In this document: positions 1 to 7,871 of the stretch, piece by piece
Layout of the letters: the number at the start of each line of letters is the position of its first letter
How positions within the stretch are numbered: the first letter of the stretch is position 1
NCBI GenBank assembly: GCA_035517615.1
Contig: DATIYM010000005.1
Span: 1 to 35,060, forward strand
Direction of reading: 5' to 3'
Source: AG25 sp035517615
Lineage (GTDB): Bacteria > Gemmatimonadota > Gemmatimonadetes > Gemmatimonadales > GWC2-71-9
Length of the DNA stretch: 35,060 nt
Made by a program: the position numbers and the translations under genes
Notes under the pieces: generated by a model
Databases searched by the model: none
What the model was told of the DNA's origin: nothing
What the model saw: the letters and a program-made list of their open reading frames with translations, nothing else

Positions 1-1
1 G

Positions 2-739
2 CACATCACGCCGGCGGTCGGGCGGATTCAGCCCCAGAACCGGCTGGCGCAGTACGGCTTCATCGGCAACCGCTTCCTGTACAACGTCGGCGTACAGACG
101 GGTGAAGACAACACCGACTATCGCCGGCTCGATTACGAAGGCGGCTTCGGCTATGCCTTCGGCAACACCGATTACAAGCAGGGCTGGCTCCTCCTGTGGT
201 GGGCGGCTGGGAACGACATCGTTCCGATGATCAGCCAGAACGTCTACAACTGGTCCACGAACTCCTTTGTGACCCGCGATGCGGTGCAGGGCATCTCTGC
301 ACTGAACGGCGGCAACTCGTACAACTCGTCGAATACCGGTGACTTCTACCGGCTCGAGCCCGAGCTCCGCATGGGCGGCGTCGATCACGGCCCGCACAGC
401 CTCTCCATGTCGTTTGTCCCCTGGTTCGGGGAACGTGAGCGGTACAGTGATGGATCCGAAGCGGTCAATCGGGGTGGGGGGATTTCAGTCCGCTACTGCT
501 GGGAGCGTACCATCTGCGGGACCCCGACCTATGGGTGGAGCTCGACGTACAACTTCACCGACCGGTTCGGCGTGGTGCACGACATTCCGATCGATGGGAG
601 CTACAACTTCCTGGTGTCGTATCGGATCGCCATGAACGCGGCGTTCGAGTTCGCGGTCGGCAACGCGCAGGCGTTGGTCCTCGACCAGAACTACCGGAAT
701 GGCTGGTCGTGGTCGTTCCAGTGGCACTTCCTGTTCTAA
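2..739 (+). CDS. Putative outer-membrane beta-barrel protein, 3' part (5' end outside window)
   Basis: The reading frame is open from the first bases of the window and ends with TAA at 737-739, leaving about 245 residues of a longer protein. The visible part alternates polar and hydrophobic or aromatic residues, is rich in Tyr, Trp, Asn and Gly, and ends in an aromatic-rich strand finishing with Phe (WHFLF). That C-terminal pattern is typical of proteins inserted in the outer membrane by BAM. I see no catalytic motif and do not recognise the family. The Met at 227 is internal, because the same frame encodes similar sequence upstream. An outer-membrane barrel is an inference from composition and the C-terminal Phe; a secreted beta-sandwich protein is an alternative. 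Confidence 0.6.
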   Translation, partial: HITPAVGRIQPQNRLAQYGFIGNRFLYNVGVQTGEDNTDYRRLDYEGGFGYAFGNTDYKQGWLLLWWAAGNDIVPMISQNVYNWSTNSFVTRDAVQGISALNGGNSYNSSNTGDFYRLEPELRMGGVDHGPHSLSMSFVPWFGERERYSDGSEAVNRGGGISVRYCWERTICGTPTYGWSSTYNFTDRFGVVHDIPIDGSYNFLVSYRIAMNAAFEFAVGNAQALVLDQNYRNGWSWSFQWHFLF

Positions 740-882
740 CGTGTTCGGCCGGATGTGCAGCACGGATTGGAGCCTTAGCCAGCGCATCGAACAATGCGTG
801 CTGTGCGTCCGGTCGATCTTTACCTGCAACGAAACTCCTGCTCCAGCCATCCGTACTGTGTAGCGACCGAGACGAGCGCACC

Positions 883-1143
883 ATGAGCGATCAGCCTTTC
901 TTCACCATTCCCCAACTCGCATGCCGCCTGGGCGTAACCCTGTCGAGCGTGCGGCATTGGATCGGCCGCGGGCTGATCGAAGAACCGGCGCTATTTCCGG
1001 GCACGCAGGACCGAGTCTTCAGCGCCAAGTCCGTGAAAGGCATTGAGATGTGGTACCTGCGTCGGTGCATCAGCGGACGCACCCGCGGCCCGGGATCTCG
1101 CGAACGCAAGCTTGCGGCGCAGGAACGGTTGTTCGGGACCTAA
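883..1143 (+). CDS. Small MerR-type HTH DNA-binding protein
   Basis: This 86-residue protein starts at the ATG at 883; the same frame is open back to 535, but the upstream residues look like random GC-rich translation. The N-terminal half (about residues 8-32, FTIPQLACRLGVTLSSVRHW) matches the helix-turn-helix of the MerR/excisionase superfamily, followed by the usual short wing segment. It lacks the long dimerisation helix and effector-binding domain of full MerR regulators, so it is a single-domain DNA-binding protein. The C-terminus is basic. A terminator-like hairpin follows about 40 bp after the stop, suggesting a short transcript of its own. The target is unknown; it could regulate the neighbouring glycosyltransferase or outer-membrane gene. 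Confidence 0.65.
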   Translation: MSDQPFFTIPQLACRLGVTLSSVRHWIGRGLIEEPALFPGTQDRVFSAKSVKGIEMWYLRRCISGRTRGPGSRERKLAAQERLFGT

Positions 1144-1180
1144 GGCACGGTCGCAGGCGGTAGTTGGGGGGATGGGTGGT

Positions 1181-1211
1181 GGGTGGCGGTACGCACCTGC
1201 CACCCATTTTT
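1181..1211 (+). terminator. Probable Rho-independent terminator
   Basis: GGGTGGC at 1181-1187 pairs with GCCACCC at 1199-1205, with an extra GG/CC pair inside a one-base bulge, and is followed by ATTTTT at 1206-1211. It lies 37 bp after the stop of the MerR-like gene and before the glycosyltransferase start at 1300, so it probably separates the two transcripts. The rest of the 156-bp gap holds no other feature I can support. Confidence 0.55.
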
Positions 1212-1299
1212 ACTCGTTCCCGCTTGTTACTGACAGTTGCCTCGCGTCGGGGGTCCCCGGACATTTCCGGCTCAGCAACTTGCTCGGGAATGCCCTGAT

Positions 1300-2418
1300 A
1301 TGCGCATCGCGCTGATCGCCGAGGACTACTACCCGCAGGTTGGCGGCATCGCCGAGCACGTGCACCACCTCGCGCTCGAGCTCGAGCGCATGGGGCACAC
1401 CGCCACGGTGATCGGATCGCACATGGCCGGGGATGCGGCACAGGACCGCACCCGGCCCTACGCGGTGCACCGCATCGGGCGCAGTGTGGTGATCTACGCG
1501 AACGGTGGAATCTCGCGCATCACCGTCGGCATGCGGTTGCGCCGCCAGCTGGTCGCGCTCTTGTCGCGGGGACAATTCGATGTTGTGCATGTGCACGGCC
1601 CGCTGGCGCTCACGTTCGGCGTGATCACCCCGGTCGCGGCCCGGCGCGCCGGCATTCCGCTCGTCGGCACGTTCCATTCCTGGTTCCCCCGCTCTCGCGG
1701 GTATCGACTGTTCCGGCGCGGGCTGCAGCGGCGGCTCGACCTGCACCGCGCCGTCATCGCGGTGAGCGAGCCGGTTGCGCTGGCCCATGCCCGTTATTTC
1801 CGCGCGGATTGGCAGATCATTCCCAACGGTGTGAATACGGGGTGGTATCATCCCAACGGCAGAGACGGTCGGCGCGATCTCCGAGCCTCGGGGCCCCGGC
1901 TCCTCTATCTCCACCGGCTCGAGCCTCGCAACAACCTTGGCACGCTGATCGCCGCGATGCCGCGCATTCTCGCGGCCTACCCCAACGCGGAGTTGGTCGT
2001 GGCGGGCGACGGCCCGTGGCGCTCGTATTACGAGCGGCAAGCGCGTTCGTTCGGCGACCGGGTCCGCTTCCTCGGCACCGTTTCCGACCCCGCCGAATGC
2101 TACCGCGCGGCGGATCTCTATCTCTGTCCCACTATGCGCGCGGGTTTCGGGATCACGCTGCTCGAAGCGATGGCCTGCGGCACGCCCATCGTCGTGGCCG
2201 ATAATCCGGGATTCCGCTACGTGCTCGACGGCGGCAAGGCGGGTATCAGGCTGCCGCACGACAAGCCCGAAGCGTGGGGCGACGCCGTGGTCGAGCTACT
2301 CGGCGACGCGGCGCGCCGGGAAGCGATGGGGAAGGCAGGCGTGCAAAAAGCGGGAGAGTTTGCCTGGCCGGTGGTGGCACAGAAGATCGTGCAGGTCTAC
2401 GAGCGCGTTGTCGGGTGA
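1300..2418 (+). CDS. GT4-family glycosyltransferase (PimA/PimB-like)
   Basis: A 372-residue GT-B fold retaining glycosyltransferase. The start is the ATG at 1300, giving MRIALIAEDYYPQVGGIAEH, the classic first strand and glycine-rich acceptor loop of family GT4. The upstream in-frame codons from 1237 are not conserved-looking. The C-terminal nucleotide-sugar domain shows LVVAGDGPW, the FLGTV strand and GFGITLLEAMACGTPIV. In this last motif the first Glu of the family E-x7-E signature is replaced by Ala (MRAGFGITLLE); only the second Glu remains. GT4 enzymes of this type add mannose or glucose to lipids or polysaccharides at the inner face of the membrane. The substrate cannot be read from sequence. 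It stands alone on the plus strand, convergent with the MBL-fold gene 40 bp downstream. Confidence 0.85.
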   Translation: MRIALIAEDYYPQVGGIAEHVHHLALELERMGHTATVIGSHMAGDAAQDRTRPYAVHRIGRSVVIYANGGISRITVGMRLRRQLVALLSRGQFDVVHVHGPLALTFGVITPVAARRAGIPLVGTFHSWFPRSRGYRLFRRGLQRRLDLHRAVIAVSEPVALAHARYFRADWQIIPNGVNTGWYHPNGRDGRRDLRASGPRLLYLHRLEPRNNLGTLIAAMPRILAAYPNAELVVAGDGPWRSYYERQARSFGDRVRFLGTVSDPAECYRAADLYLCPTMRAGFGITLLEAMACGTPIVVADNPGFRYVLDGGKAGIRLPHDKPEAWGDAVVELLGDAARREAMGKAGVQKAGEFAWPVVAQKIVQVYERVVG

Positions 2419-2458
2419 GGCGTTTCGAATCACCTCGCGCCCGATTCTGTAACGCCCT

Positions 2459-4033
2459 TCAGTCGAATCTCACTGGCTCACCGTACCGCGCCTTGATCAC
2501 CTTCTCCGGCCAGCGCTGCTCGAACCAACCCAACTTCTGCGTATGCACCGGCAGAATTTTCTTCGGCTTCACCGTCTCGATGATCCATTCCATTCCCTTT
2601 CCATCGATATGCCCGGAAGCGTGGAATGGGCCTTTCTCCGCTCCGGGGAGGCCGCCGACCTTTTTCAAATGGAAAAAGTCGAGCCAGTTCGCCAGCCGCA
2701 GATGATCGAAGTGCTGCTCCTCATCGTAGGCTTCAGACGCCGAGTAGATGTAGGTCCCGCCTGAGGGCTCGATATCGATCAGGTTCGCAATGTCCCAGTA
2801 CGACATGCACAGGATATGGGAGCCCGGCGACCGGCGGATCGCGGCGGCGTCGGTGGTGTGACCGTCGAAGCGCTCCACCAGCTGCCGTTCCCAGATCCCC
2901 GGTGACGATCGCGGCGCCCGAAGAATGGAGAGCCCGGCCTCGTCGGGCGCCGGGATTTTGGGATCGATGACGTGCATCTGCTCCAGCAGATACGCGTCCT
3001 TGGGTGTCACGACCAGGCGGCGGCCCAGCTCGTGAGCGATGTCCCGGAAGGTCCGCAGCCGCTCGATGTTCCGGGCGGAGAAGTCGGCGACCACGAGTCC
3101 GGACTCTTTCCGCACCACGTCGCGCGCGGCTTCGTGGACCGCGGGTTCCTCGACCGGCGCTTGGTCGTCGAGCCGCGTGCCCTCGACGATCAGGATTGCG
3201 GGCTCGAGCTGCGCCAGCTCGCGCGCGAACTTCTCGGTGCGATCGCGCCGGTGCCCATGGCGCCGCAGGTCGCCCGAGTACCCGATCCACCCCAGCGGGG
3301 TCTCGACCGCGAACGCGCCTGAGCCGGGAATCGAATGATCGACCCGAAAGAACCGGATGCCGAGAGACCCGAGCGCGGCGGTTTCACACGGCGCCGGGTG
3401 GAATGTCGTTTTCGATCCCGGGTGAAAATGAAAGAAGGCGCGCAGCTTTTCGAGCGCGGCGGTGATCTGATCCTCGGTTTCGCAGATGTAGTGCGGACGC
3501 CCGATGCGCACTCCCGTGATGCCCTTCAAGACTCCCTGATCGGTGACCTCCTTCGGGGCGATGTAGCTGAACTCCCCCGAGCCTCCCAAATCCTGCATGC
3601 CCTTCCCGATCAGCGCGGTCATCAGTCCCGTGTAGATCGGAACCTCGGGCTTCAGGAATCCCAGATAGCCGTTGTGGTCCTGGTGCGCATGGGAAAGCAG
3701 AATGCCGTCGAGCTGTTCGATGCGGCGGTAATGCGGCTGTGTGCGACACCGCGCCCAGAGGTCCGGCTCGTGCGCGCACAGGTCGTCGCGATAAATCCCC
3801 TCGAGCGGCGGGATGAGCCCCATGCGGAGATAATCGCGCAGACCTACGGCCGAGCGGGGTTGCAGGAATTCGTCGAAGTATTTGCCCGCCGCGCCAAACC
3901 CCATCCCGAAATCGAGAAAGAAGGTCCGCTCGCCGGTCTCGACGAGAATCTTGTTGCCACCGATTTCGCCGGTCGCGGCGTCCGGACCGCCGCAACCGCC
4001 GTAGACGGTTATCGTGACAGGGGTCTGGCTCGT
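2459..4033 (-). CDS. RNase J-like metallo-beta-lactamase fold protein with a non-standard (ACG) start
   Basis: An MBL-fold hydrolase of about 524 residues. Conserved sequence begins at once (TITVYGGCGG, EIGGNK, then FFLDFGMGFG), followed by the metal site HAHQDH (about residues 115-120), a later SGDL motif, and a C-terminal segment FHASGHIDGKG...LPVHTQ that matches the beta-CASP region of RNase J. Family knowledge points to RNA processing, but this could also be another beta-CASP hydrolase. There is no ATG, GTG or TTG between the overlapping clpP and the first conserved strand. The best start is ACG at 4033-4031, sharing its A with the clpP stop (TAACG) and preceded by the purine-rich GGGAAGAG. 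The frame is open further upstream to 4300, but that part is the shadow of clpP. It is probably translationally coupled to clpP and ends facing the glycosyltransferase gene. Confidence 0.8.
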   Translation of the reverse strand, partial: TSQTPVTITVYGGCGGPDAATGEIGGNKILVETGERTFFLDFGMGFGAAGKYFDEFLQPRSAVGLRDYLRMGLIPPLEGIYRDDLCAHEPDLWARCRTQPHYRRIEQLDGILLSHAHQDHNGYLGFLKPEVPIYTGLMTALIGKGMQDLGGSGEFSYIAPKEVTDQGVLKGITGVRIGRPHYICETEDQITAALEKLRAFFHFHPGSKTTFHPAPCETAALGSLGIRFFRVDHSIPGSGAFAVETPLGWIGYSGDLRRHGHRRDRTEKFARELAQLEPAILIVEGTRLDDQAPVEEPAVHEAARDVVRKESGLVVADFSARNIERLRTFRDIAHELGRRLVVTPKDAYLLEQMHVIDPKIPAPDEAGLSILRAPRSSPGIWERQLVERFDGHTTDAAAIRRSPGSHILCMSYWDIANLIDIEPSGGTYIYSASEAYDEEQHFDHLRLANWLDFFHLKKVGGLPGAEKGPFHASGHIDGKGMEWIIETVKPKKILPVHTQKLGWFEQRWPEKVIKARYGEPVRFD

Positions 4034-4626
4034 TAGCTCTTCCCGGTTCCGAGCTCCGCCGCCGAATTGATCACGTGCCCCACGATCCCGTACTTCACCG
4101 CTGCGTCGGCATCGAGCCAGAAATTGCGATGGGTGTCCTCCACGATCCGCTCGATCGACTGGCCCGTGGCGCGCGCGAACATGCGGTTCAACCGCTCGCG
4201 CATCTTGATGATCTCCTTGGCCTCGATGTCGATGTCCGCGGCCGTGCCACCCGCGCCGCCTGCCGGCTGGTGCAGCAGAAACCGGGTGTTGGGCAGGCAA
4301 TAGCGCTGGTCCTTGGGGACCGACACGTAGATCAGTGCCGCGATCGAGGCGACCCAGCCCGTCCCGACCATCCGGACGACCGGCTGGACGAACCGGATCA
4401 TGTCGTGAATCGTATCGCCGGCTTCGACGTGCCCGCCCTGGGAATTGACGAACACCGTGATGGGCTCGTCCGATTCGGCGCTGAGCGCGATCAGCTGCCC
4501 GATCACGTCCGCCGCGACGCGCTGGTTGATCTCGCCCGAAATCAAAATCGTCCGCGCGCGCAGCAGCCGTTCGGCAATCGGATCGACGTAGGATGGGGCG
4601 GGCGGCGTGGTTTGCTCGGTATGCAT
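4033..4626 (-). CDS. clpP: ClpP-like serine peptidase with catalytic Asp replaced by Asn
   Basis: A 197-residue protein of ClpP size (E. coli ClpP has 207). The nucleophile Ser is in WVASIAAL (S94), the His in RFLLHQPAGG (H119), and NSQGGHVEAGD is the conserved substrate-binding loop. Aligned by eye with E. coli ClpP, the third triad residue, Asp in ERDRFLS, falls on Asn168 in HRNFWLD. A Ser-His-Asn arrangement is known in Listeria ClpP1, so activity is possible. The ATG at 4626 is chosen over the one at 4638 because GGAG lies 6 nt upstream of it. Without a Clp ATPase alongside, the partner is presumably encoded elsewhere (the ClpV of the T6SS is not a ClpP partner). The gene precedes and overlaps an RNase J-like gene, so a joint role in protein and RNA turnover is possible. 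Confidence 0.88.
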   Translation of the reverse strand: MHTEQTTPPAPSYVDPIAERLLRARTILISGEINQRVAADVIGQLIALSAESDEPITVFVNSQGGHVEAGDTIHDMIRFVQPVVRMVGTGWVASIAALIYVSVPKDQRYCLPNTRFLLHQPAGGAGGTAADIDIEAKEIIKMRERLNRMFARATGQSIERIVEDTHRNFWLDADAAVKYGIVGHVINSAAELGTGKS

Positions 4627-4669
4627 CAAAGACTCCATTGGGGATGAGAGAACATATACTGGATGAGGC

Positions 4670-5281
4670 TCAATGACTTGGCCCCGAGAACACGAGCCGC
4701 AGCCCCGCGGAAATGACGACGTCGTTCTGTTTCTGCGGCGTGAAGATTCCCGGGAACTCGTAGTAGTTGTCCAGAACCTCGACGTGCCACGTCACGGGAC
4801 CCTTCCGATTGCCGCGCACGCCGATGCCGAACACGCCGCCCCAGGAGCTCGAGCTCGTCGACATGCCGTTCGCCGCCCGGATGGTCGTGACCGAGTCCCA
4901 CGCCGCCCCCCGATGGAACGCGGCCGCCGGTCCCGCAAATGCGTACAACGAGCTGTGCTCCCACGACGAGGCCGCATACAGCAGGCGAAATGACGCGATG
5001 CCCACTTTACCGGACTGATCTCCGAACGTCGGCCCGGTGGTGCCGCTCGGGCTGTACAACGCATCGCCCTCGAGCGCGATGCGCGGGCGAATCCATGCCG
5101 TCAGCTTGATACCACCCGCGCGCTCGGCGTCATGCTTCACGTAACTGTATTGGCTGTTGTTCGGCTCGTCGATCAGGTGAGCGGTGGGAATGTACACGCC
5201 GACATACGGTGTGAACTCGAGCTGGGCCGCGGCAGGTTGGGCCGCTGCGACAAAGCACAGCAGCAGGGAGCATCGGGGCAT
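4670..5281 (-). CDS. Small outer-membrane beta-barrel protein with signal peptide
   Basis: A 203-residue protein with a typical Sec signal peptide (residues 1-20, hydrophobic core and AAAQ cleavage site), followed by amphipathic strands: LEFTPYVGVYIP, GGIKLTAWIRPRIALEGDAL, ASFRLLYAA, LYAFAGPAAAF, ISAGLRLVF. This is the pattern of the OmpA/OmpW-type 8-stranded beta-barrel superfamily (outer membrane protein beta-barrel domain). No OmpA peptidoglycan-binding domain is present. It lies 44 bp downstream of another predicted outer-membrane protein gene and 43 bp upstream of clpP on the same strand, so it could share a transcript with either. The specific function is unknown. Confidence 0.7.
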   Translation of the reverse strand: MPRCSLLLCFVAAAQPAAAQLEFTPYVGVYIPTAHLIDEPNNSQYSYVKHDAERAGGIKLTAWIRPRIALEGDALYSPSGTTGPTFGDQSGKVGIASFRLLYAASSWEHSSLYAFAGPAAAFHRGAAWDSVTTIRAANGMSTSSSSWGGVFGIGVRGNRKGPVTWHVEVLDNYYEFPGIFTPQKQNDVVISAGLRLVFSGPSH

Positions 5282-5325
5282 CCAGACGATACGGCGTTGC
5301 CGATAGGAGCGTTGCCGGGGACGCG

Positions 5326-6018
5326 CTATCGCGTTAATTGCAATCCCGCCGTCAAGAACCGGTCCGCCTTCTTGAACCCCGGGGGTGGCTGGTTCGTATA
5401 CCGCACATCGTATGATAACGCGACTCCCACGATCCCCGAGACCGGCACGGCGAGCGCCGTGTGACTGTTGAACTGATAATTCGCGAACACCCCAAGGTCC
5501 GGCATGTACTCGAACTTCTGCTCGAACGTGGTCTTCTCTCTAAACGTGTGATTGTAGTCGGCCGCGAGGCGCGCGGCGGTAAAGTGGCGATCGCCGTCGG
5601 GCCGGCTTTCCTGCACCAGCGTCGGGCCGCCCTCGACATTGATCTTGTCCCTGGGCTTGTCCATGGCGACGTACGTCACGCCGATGCCCTCCTCGAACCG
5701 CTGGTTCAATCCGGCCGGCGTGTTGCGCTGCCAGCCACCGTAGCCCATGACCTGGGTGCGCTTGTTGAGGGCGTACTTGGCGGAGAGATTGAACAGATAG
5801 AAATTCGCGAGCGTCGACGTGCCGTCCGTGCCGTAGATCATCTGAAATTCCTGGCCGAACGCCCACGGGCCGAGGAACTTGTCGTACGTGTCGCCCAGCG
5901 AAAACGTGCTCGAGGTCGCATTCCCGGCCGCCGAGACAAATCGAATGTTCGCGCTGAAGTGCGTCGAGTCCGGTGCGGGCAACGTCTGGCCAACGACGAG
6001 CAGAACGGCGCTGAGCAT
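5326..6018 (-). CDS. DUF481-family outer-membrane protein
   Basis: A 230-residue protein starting with a short hydrophobic segment (LSAVLLVVGQTLPAPDS) that probably acts as a signal peptide, although it lacks the usual N-terminal basic residue. The rest resembles the DUF481/YdiY family: paired strands ANIRFVSAAGNATSSTFSLG, FNLSAKYALNKRTQVMGYGG, EEGIGVTYV, FTAARLAADYNHTFREKTTF, FEYMPDLG and a C-terminal TAGLQLTR strand. DUF481 proteins are outer-membrane barrels of unknown function, some induced by salt in Vibrio. The gene diverges from the beta-lactamase-family hydrolase, leaving a 145-bp intergenic region that should hold both promoters; I could not assign convincing -35/-10 boxes there. Confidence 0.72.
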   Translation of the reverse strand: MLSAVLLVVGQTLPAPDSTHFSANIRFVSAAGNATSSTFSLGDTYDKFLGPWAFGQEFQMIYGTDGTSTLANFYLFNLSAKYALNKRTQVMGYGGWQRNTPAGLNQRFEEGIGVTYVAMDKPRDKINVEGGPTLVQESRPDGDRHFTAARLAADYNHTFREKTTFEQKFEYMPDLGVFANYQFNSHTALAVPVSGIVGVALSYDVRYTNQPPPGFKKADRFLTAGLQLTR

Positions 6019-6163
6019 GGCTGGGCTCCGAGCGTACAGGAGCCGGGAAGATCATACCGGACGCGCTCAGTGTCGAGCATTTGTCCGGGCAAGGCGTTCC
6101 GGTGAGCGCGTACGCCTCGTTAGCGCGGAGCTAAGTCTCTATGCGCTACGCATATTGTGTCCG

Positions 6164-7864
6164 ATGCCGCTCCGCCTGGTCGCCCTCGTCGCCCTTACCC
6201 CAATTGCAGCGCTTGCTCAGGAGCCCGTCGGCCTGTGGGGCGCCGAGATCGTTGCTCCGCACCTGAGCGGCGAGTTGACGGTCACGCGGGATGGGACCGC
6301 ATGGTCCGCCACCATCGCGGGCCACGAGCTCGGCACCGAGGGATCCCAGGACTCGGTGTGGGTGGGGGAGAGGACTCGAGGGGGATTCATCGGGCGCATC
6401 AGGAGCGACGGCGCGCTGCAAGGCTTCTGGATTCAGGCCCCAGGCCTGATGACCGACGCACCCTACGCATCACCGCTCGTACTCGAAAGAACCGGCGCCG
6501 CGCAATGGCGCGGCAATGTCGTGCCGCTCGAGGACCAGCTCACGCTCTTTCTGGACATCACGAGCGACTCCGCCCAGCTGCGGGCCGTGTTCCGCAATCC
6601 GGAGGCGAACCTGCGCCCGGGCGGCGCTCCGGAGTTCGCCGTACGGCGCTCGGGCAACGACCTCTCGTTTCGCAATCCCACGAGCGGCAGCGTCACGTTT
6701 ATCGGGCGCCTCGACGCCGTGCAGCGCACCATCACGCTGAACTATCCACCGCTCCCCGATACCATCACCCTGACCGCGCGCGACCGGGCAACCGCCGTGG
6801 GATTCGTGCCGCGCGCGAGCGGCAATCCGTACACCTACCGGCCCCCGCCTCCCGGCGACGACGGCTGGCGCACCGCGGCCGCGCGCGACGTGGGGATGGA
6901 CGAGCAGCGTCTCGCACACCTCATCCAGCGGGTGATCGACACCAACCCGGCGGCGCACGCCGCGCCGCTGATCCACTCGATTCTCGTGGCCCGCCGCGGG
7001 AAGCTTGTGCTCGAAGAATATTTCTACGGCTTCACCGCCGACCGCCCCCACGCGCTCCGCTCGGCGTCCAAGACCTTCGCGTCGATTCTCGCGGGCGAGT
7101 TGTTGCTCCGCCCGGAAATGCCTGTGTATCCGGTATTCCGGAGCTACGGTGCCTTCGCGAATCCCGACCCGCGCAAGTCCAGGATCACGCTCGGGCAGCT
7201 GTTCACGCACAGCACCGGTCTCGCGTGTGACGACAACGACGCAGCGTCGCCCGGCAACGAGAACACGATGCAGAGCCAGACCAAAGAGCCCGACTGGTAC
7301 AAGTACACGCTCGACCTGCCGGTCATCCACGATCCCGGCAGCCTGTACGCCTATTGCTCGGCGACGCTGAATCTCGCAGGTGGGGTGCTCGAAGCGGCCA
7401 GCAGAACCTGGCTTCCCGAATTGTTTCGCCGCGAAATCGCCGAACCGCTGGGCATCACGCACTGGTACATGAACCTGATGCCGACGGGGCATGGCTACGC
7501 CGGCGGCGGCATGTACCTCCGGCCGCGCGATTTGCTCAAGATCGGGCAGCTGTACCTGGACCTCGGCGTATGGAACGGACGGCGCATCGTGCCCAAGCGA
7601 TGGGTCGAGCAATCGACTGATCGCCAGATCGCCACGTCGAACGGTGGCTCAGATGGATATGCCTGGCACCGCTACATGCTGCACACGGGCACGCGCGATT
7701 ACAAGGAGTACGAGGCGAACGGCAACGGCGGCCAATTGCTCATGGTCGTGCCCGAACTCGACATGGTCATTGTTTTTACGGCCGGCAACTACAACCAATA
7801 CGGGGTCTGGCGGAAGTTCAGGGAGGAGCTGGTCCCGGAGGGAATCATTGGAGCGGTGAAATAG
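6164..7864 (+). CDS. Secreted serine hydrolase of the beta-lactamase (class C/PBP4*) family
   Basis: A 566-residue protein. The ATG at 6164 gives a clear signal peptide (LRLVALVALTPIAALAQ); the frame is open back to 5879, but that stretch lies over the divergent DUF481 gene. Residues 20-230 form an all-beta N-terminal domain with repeated strand patterns. The C-terminal beta-lactamase domain has the SxxK nucleophile motif SASK (S300-K303), a Tyr motif YCS (Y397, with Ser where YxN is usual) and GNGGQ (about 520-524), the third active-site motif common in this esterase/peptidase branch. Family members are esterases, D-aminopeptidases or 6-aminohexanoate-dimer hydrolases; true beta-lactamase activity is not implied. 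It acts in the periplasm or outside the cell. It converges on the kinase gene with only 7 bp between the stops. Confidence 0.85.
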   Translation: MPLRLVALVALTPIAALAQEPVGLWGAEIVAPHLSGELTVTRDGTAWSATIAGHELGTEGSQDSVWVGERTRGGFIGRIRSDGALQGFWIQAPGLMTDAPYASPLVLERTGAAQWRGNVVPLEDQLTLFLDITSDSAQLRAVFRNPEANLRPGGAPEFAVRRSGNDLSFRNPTSGSVTFIGRLDAVQRTITLNYPPLPDTITLTARDRATAVGFVPRASGNPYTYRPPPPGDDGWRTAAARDVGMDEQRLAHLIQRVIDTNPAAHAAPLIHSILVARRGKLVLEEYFYGFTADRPHALRSASKTFASILAGELLLRPEMPVYPVFRSYGAFANPDPRKSRITLGQLFTHSTGLACDDNDAASPGNENTMQSQTKEPDWYKYTLDLPVIHDPGSLYAYCSATLNLAGGVLEAASRTWLPELFRREIAEPLGITHWYMNLMPTGHGYAGGGMYLRPRDLLKIGQLYLDLGVWNGRRIVPKRWVEQSTDRQIATSNGGSDGYAWHRYMLHTGTRDYKEYEANGNGGQLLMVVPELDMVIVFTAGNYNQYGVWRKFREELVPEGIIGAVK

Positions 7865-7871
7865 TCGGGCA

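Noticed and set aside
535..882. Longer MerR-like protein starting at 535
   Set aside because: The first part overlaps the upstream gene's coding end and has no HTH-family sequence; the ATG at 883 begins the domain properly.
4025..4045. Programmed -1 frameshift fusing ClpP to the MBL protein
   Set aside because: The frames would allow it, but there is no slippery heptamer before the clpP stop and both proteins have complete domains; coupled reinitiation is simpler.
4034..4300. MBL gene extended upstream to an ATG at 4300
   Set aside because: The extension lies entirely over clpP in another frame and its translation is basic, Arg/His-rich shadow sequence without family likeness.
5879..6163. 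N-terminal extension of the beta-lactamase-family gene
   Set aside because: It covers the divergent DUF481 gene and its promoter region; the ATG at 6164 starts a normal signal peptide.
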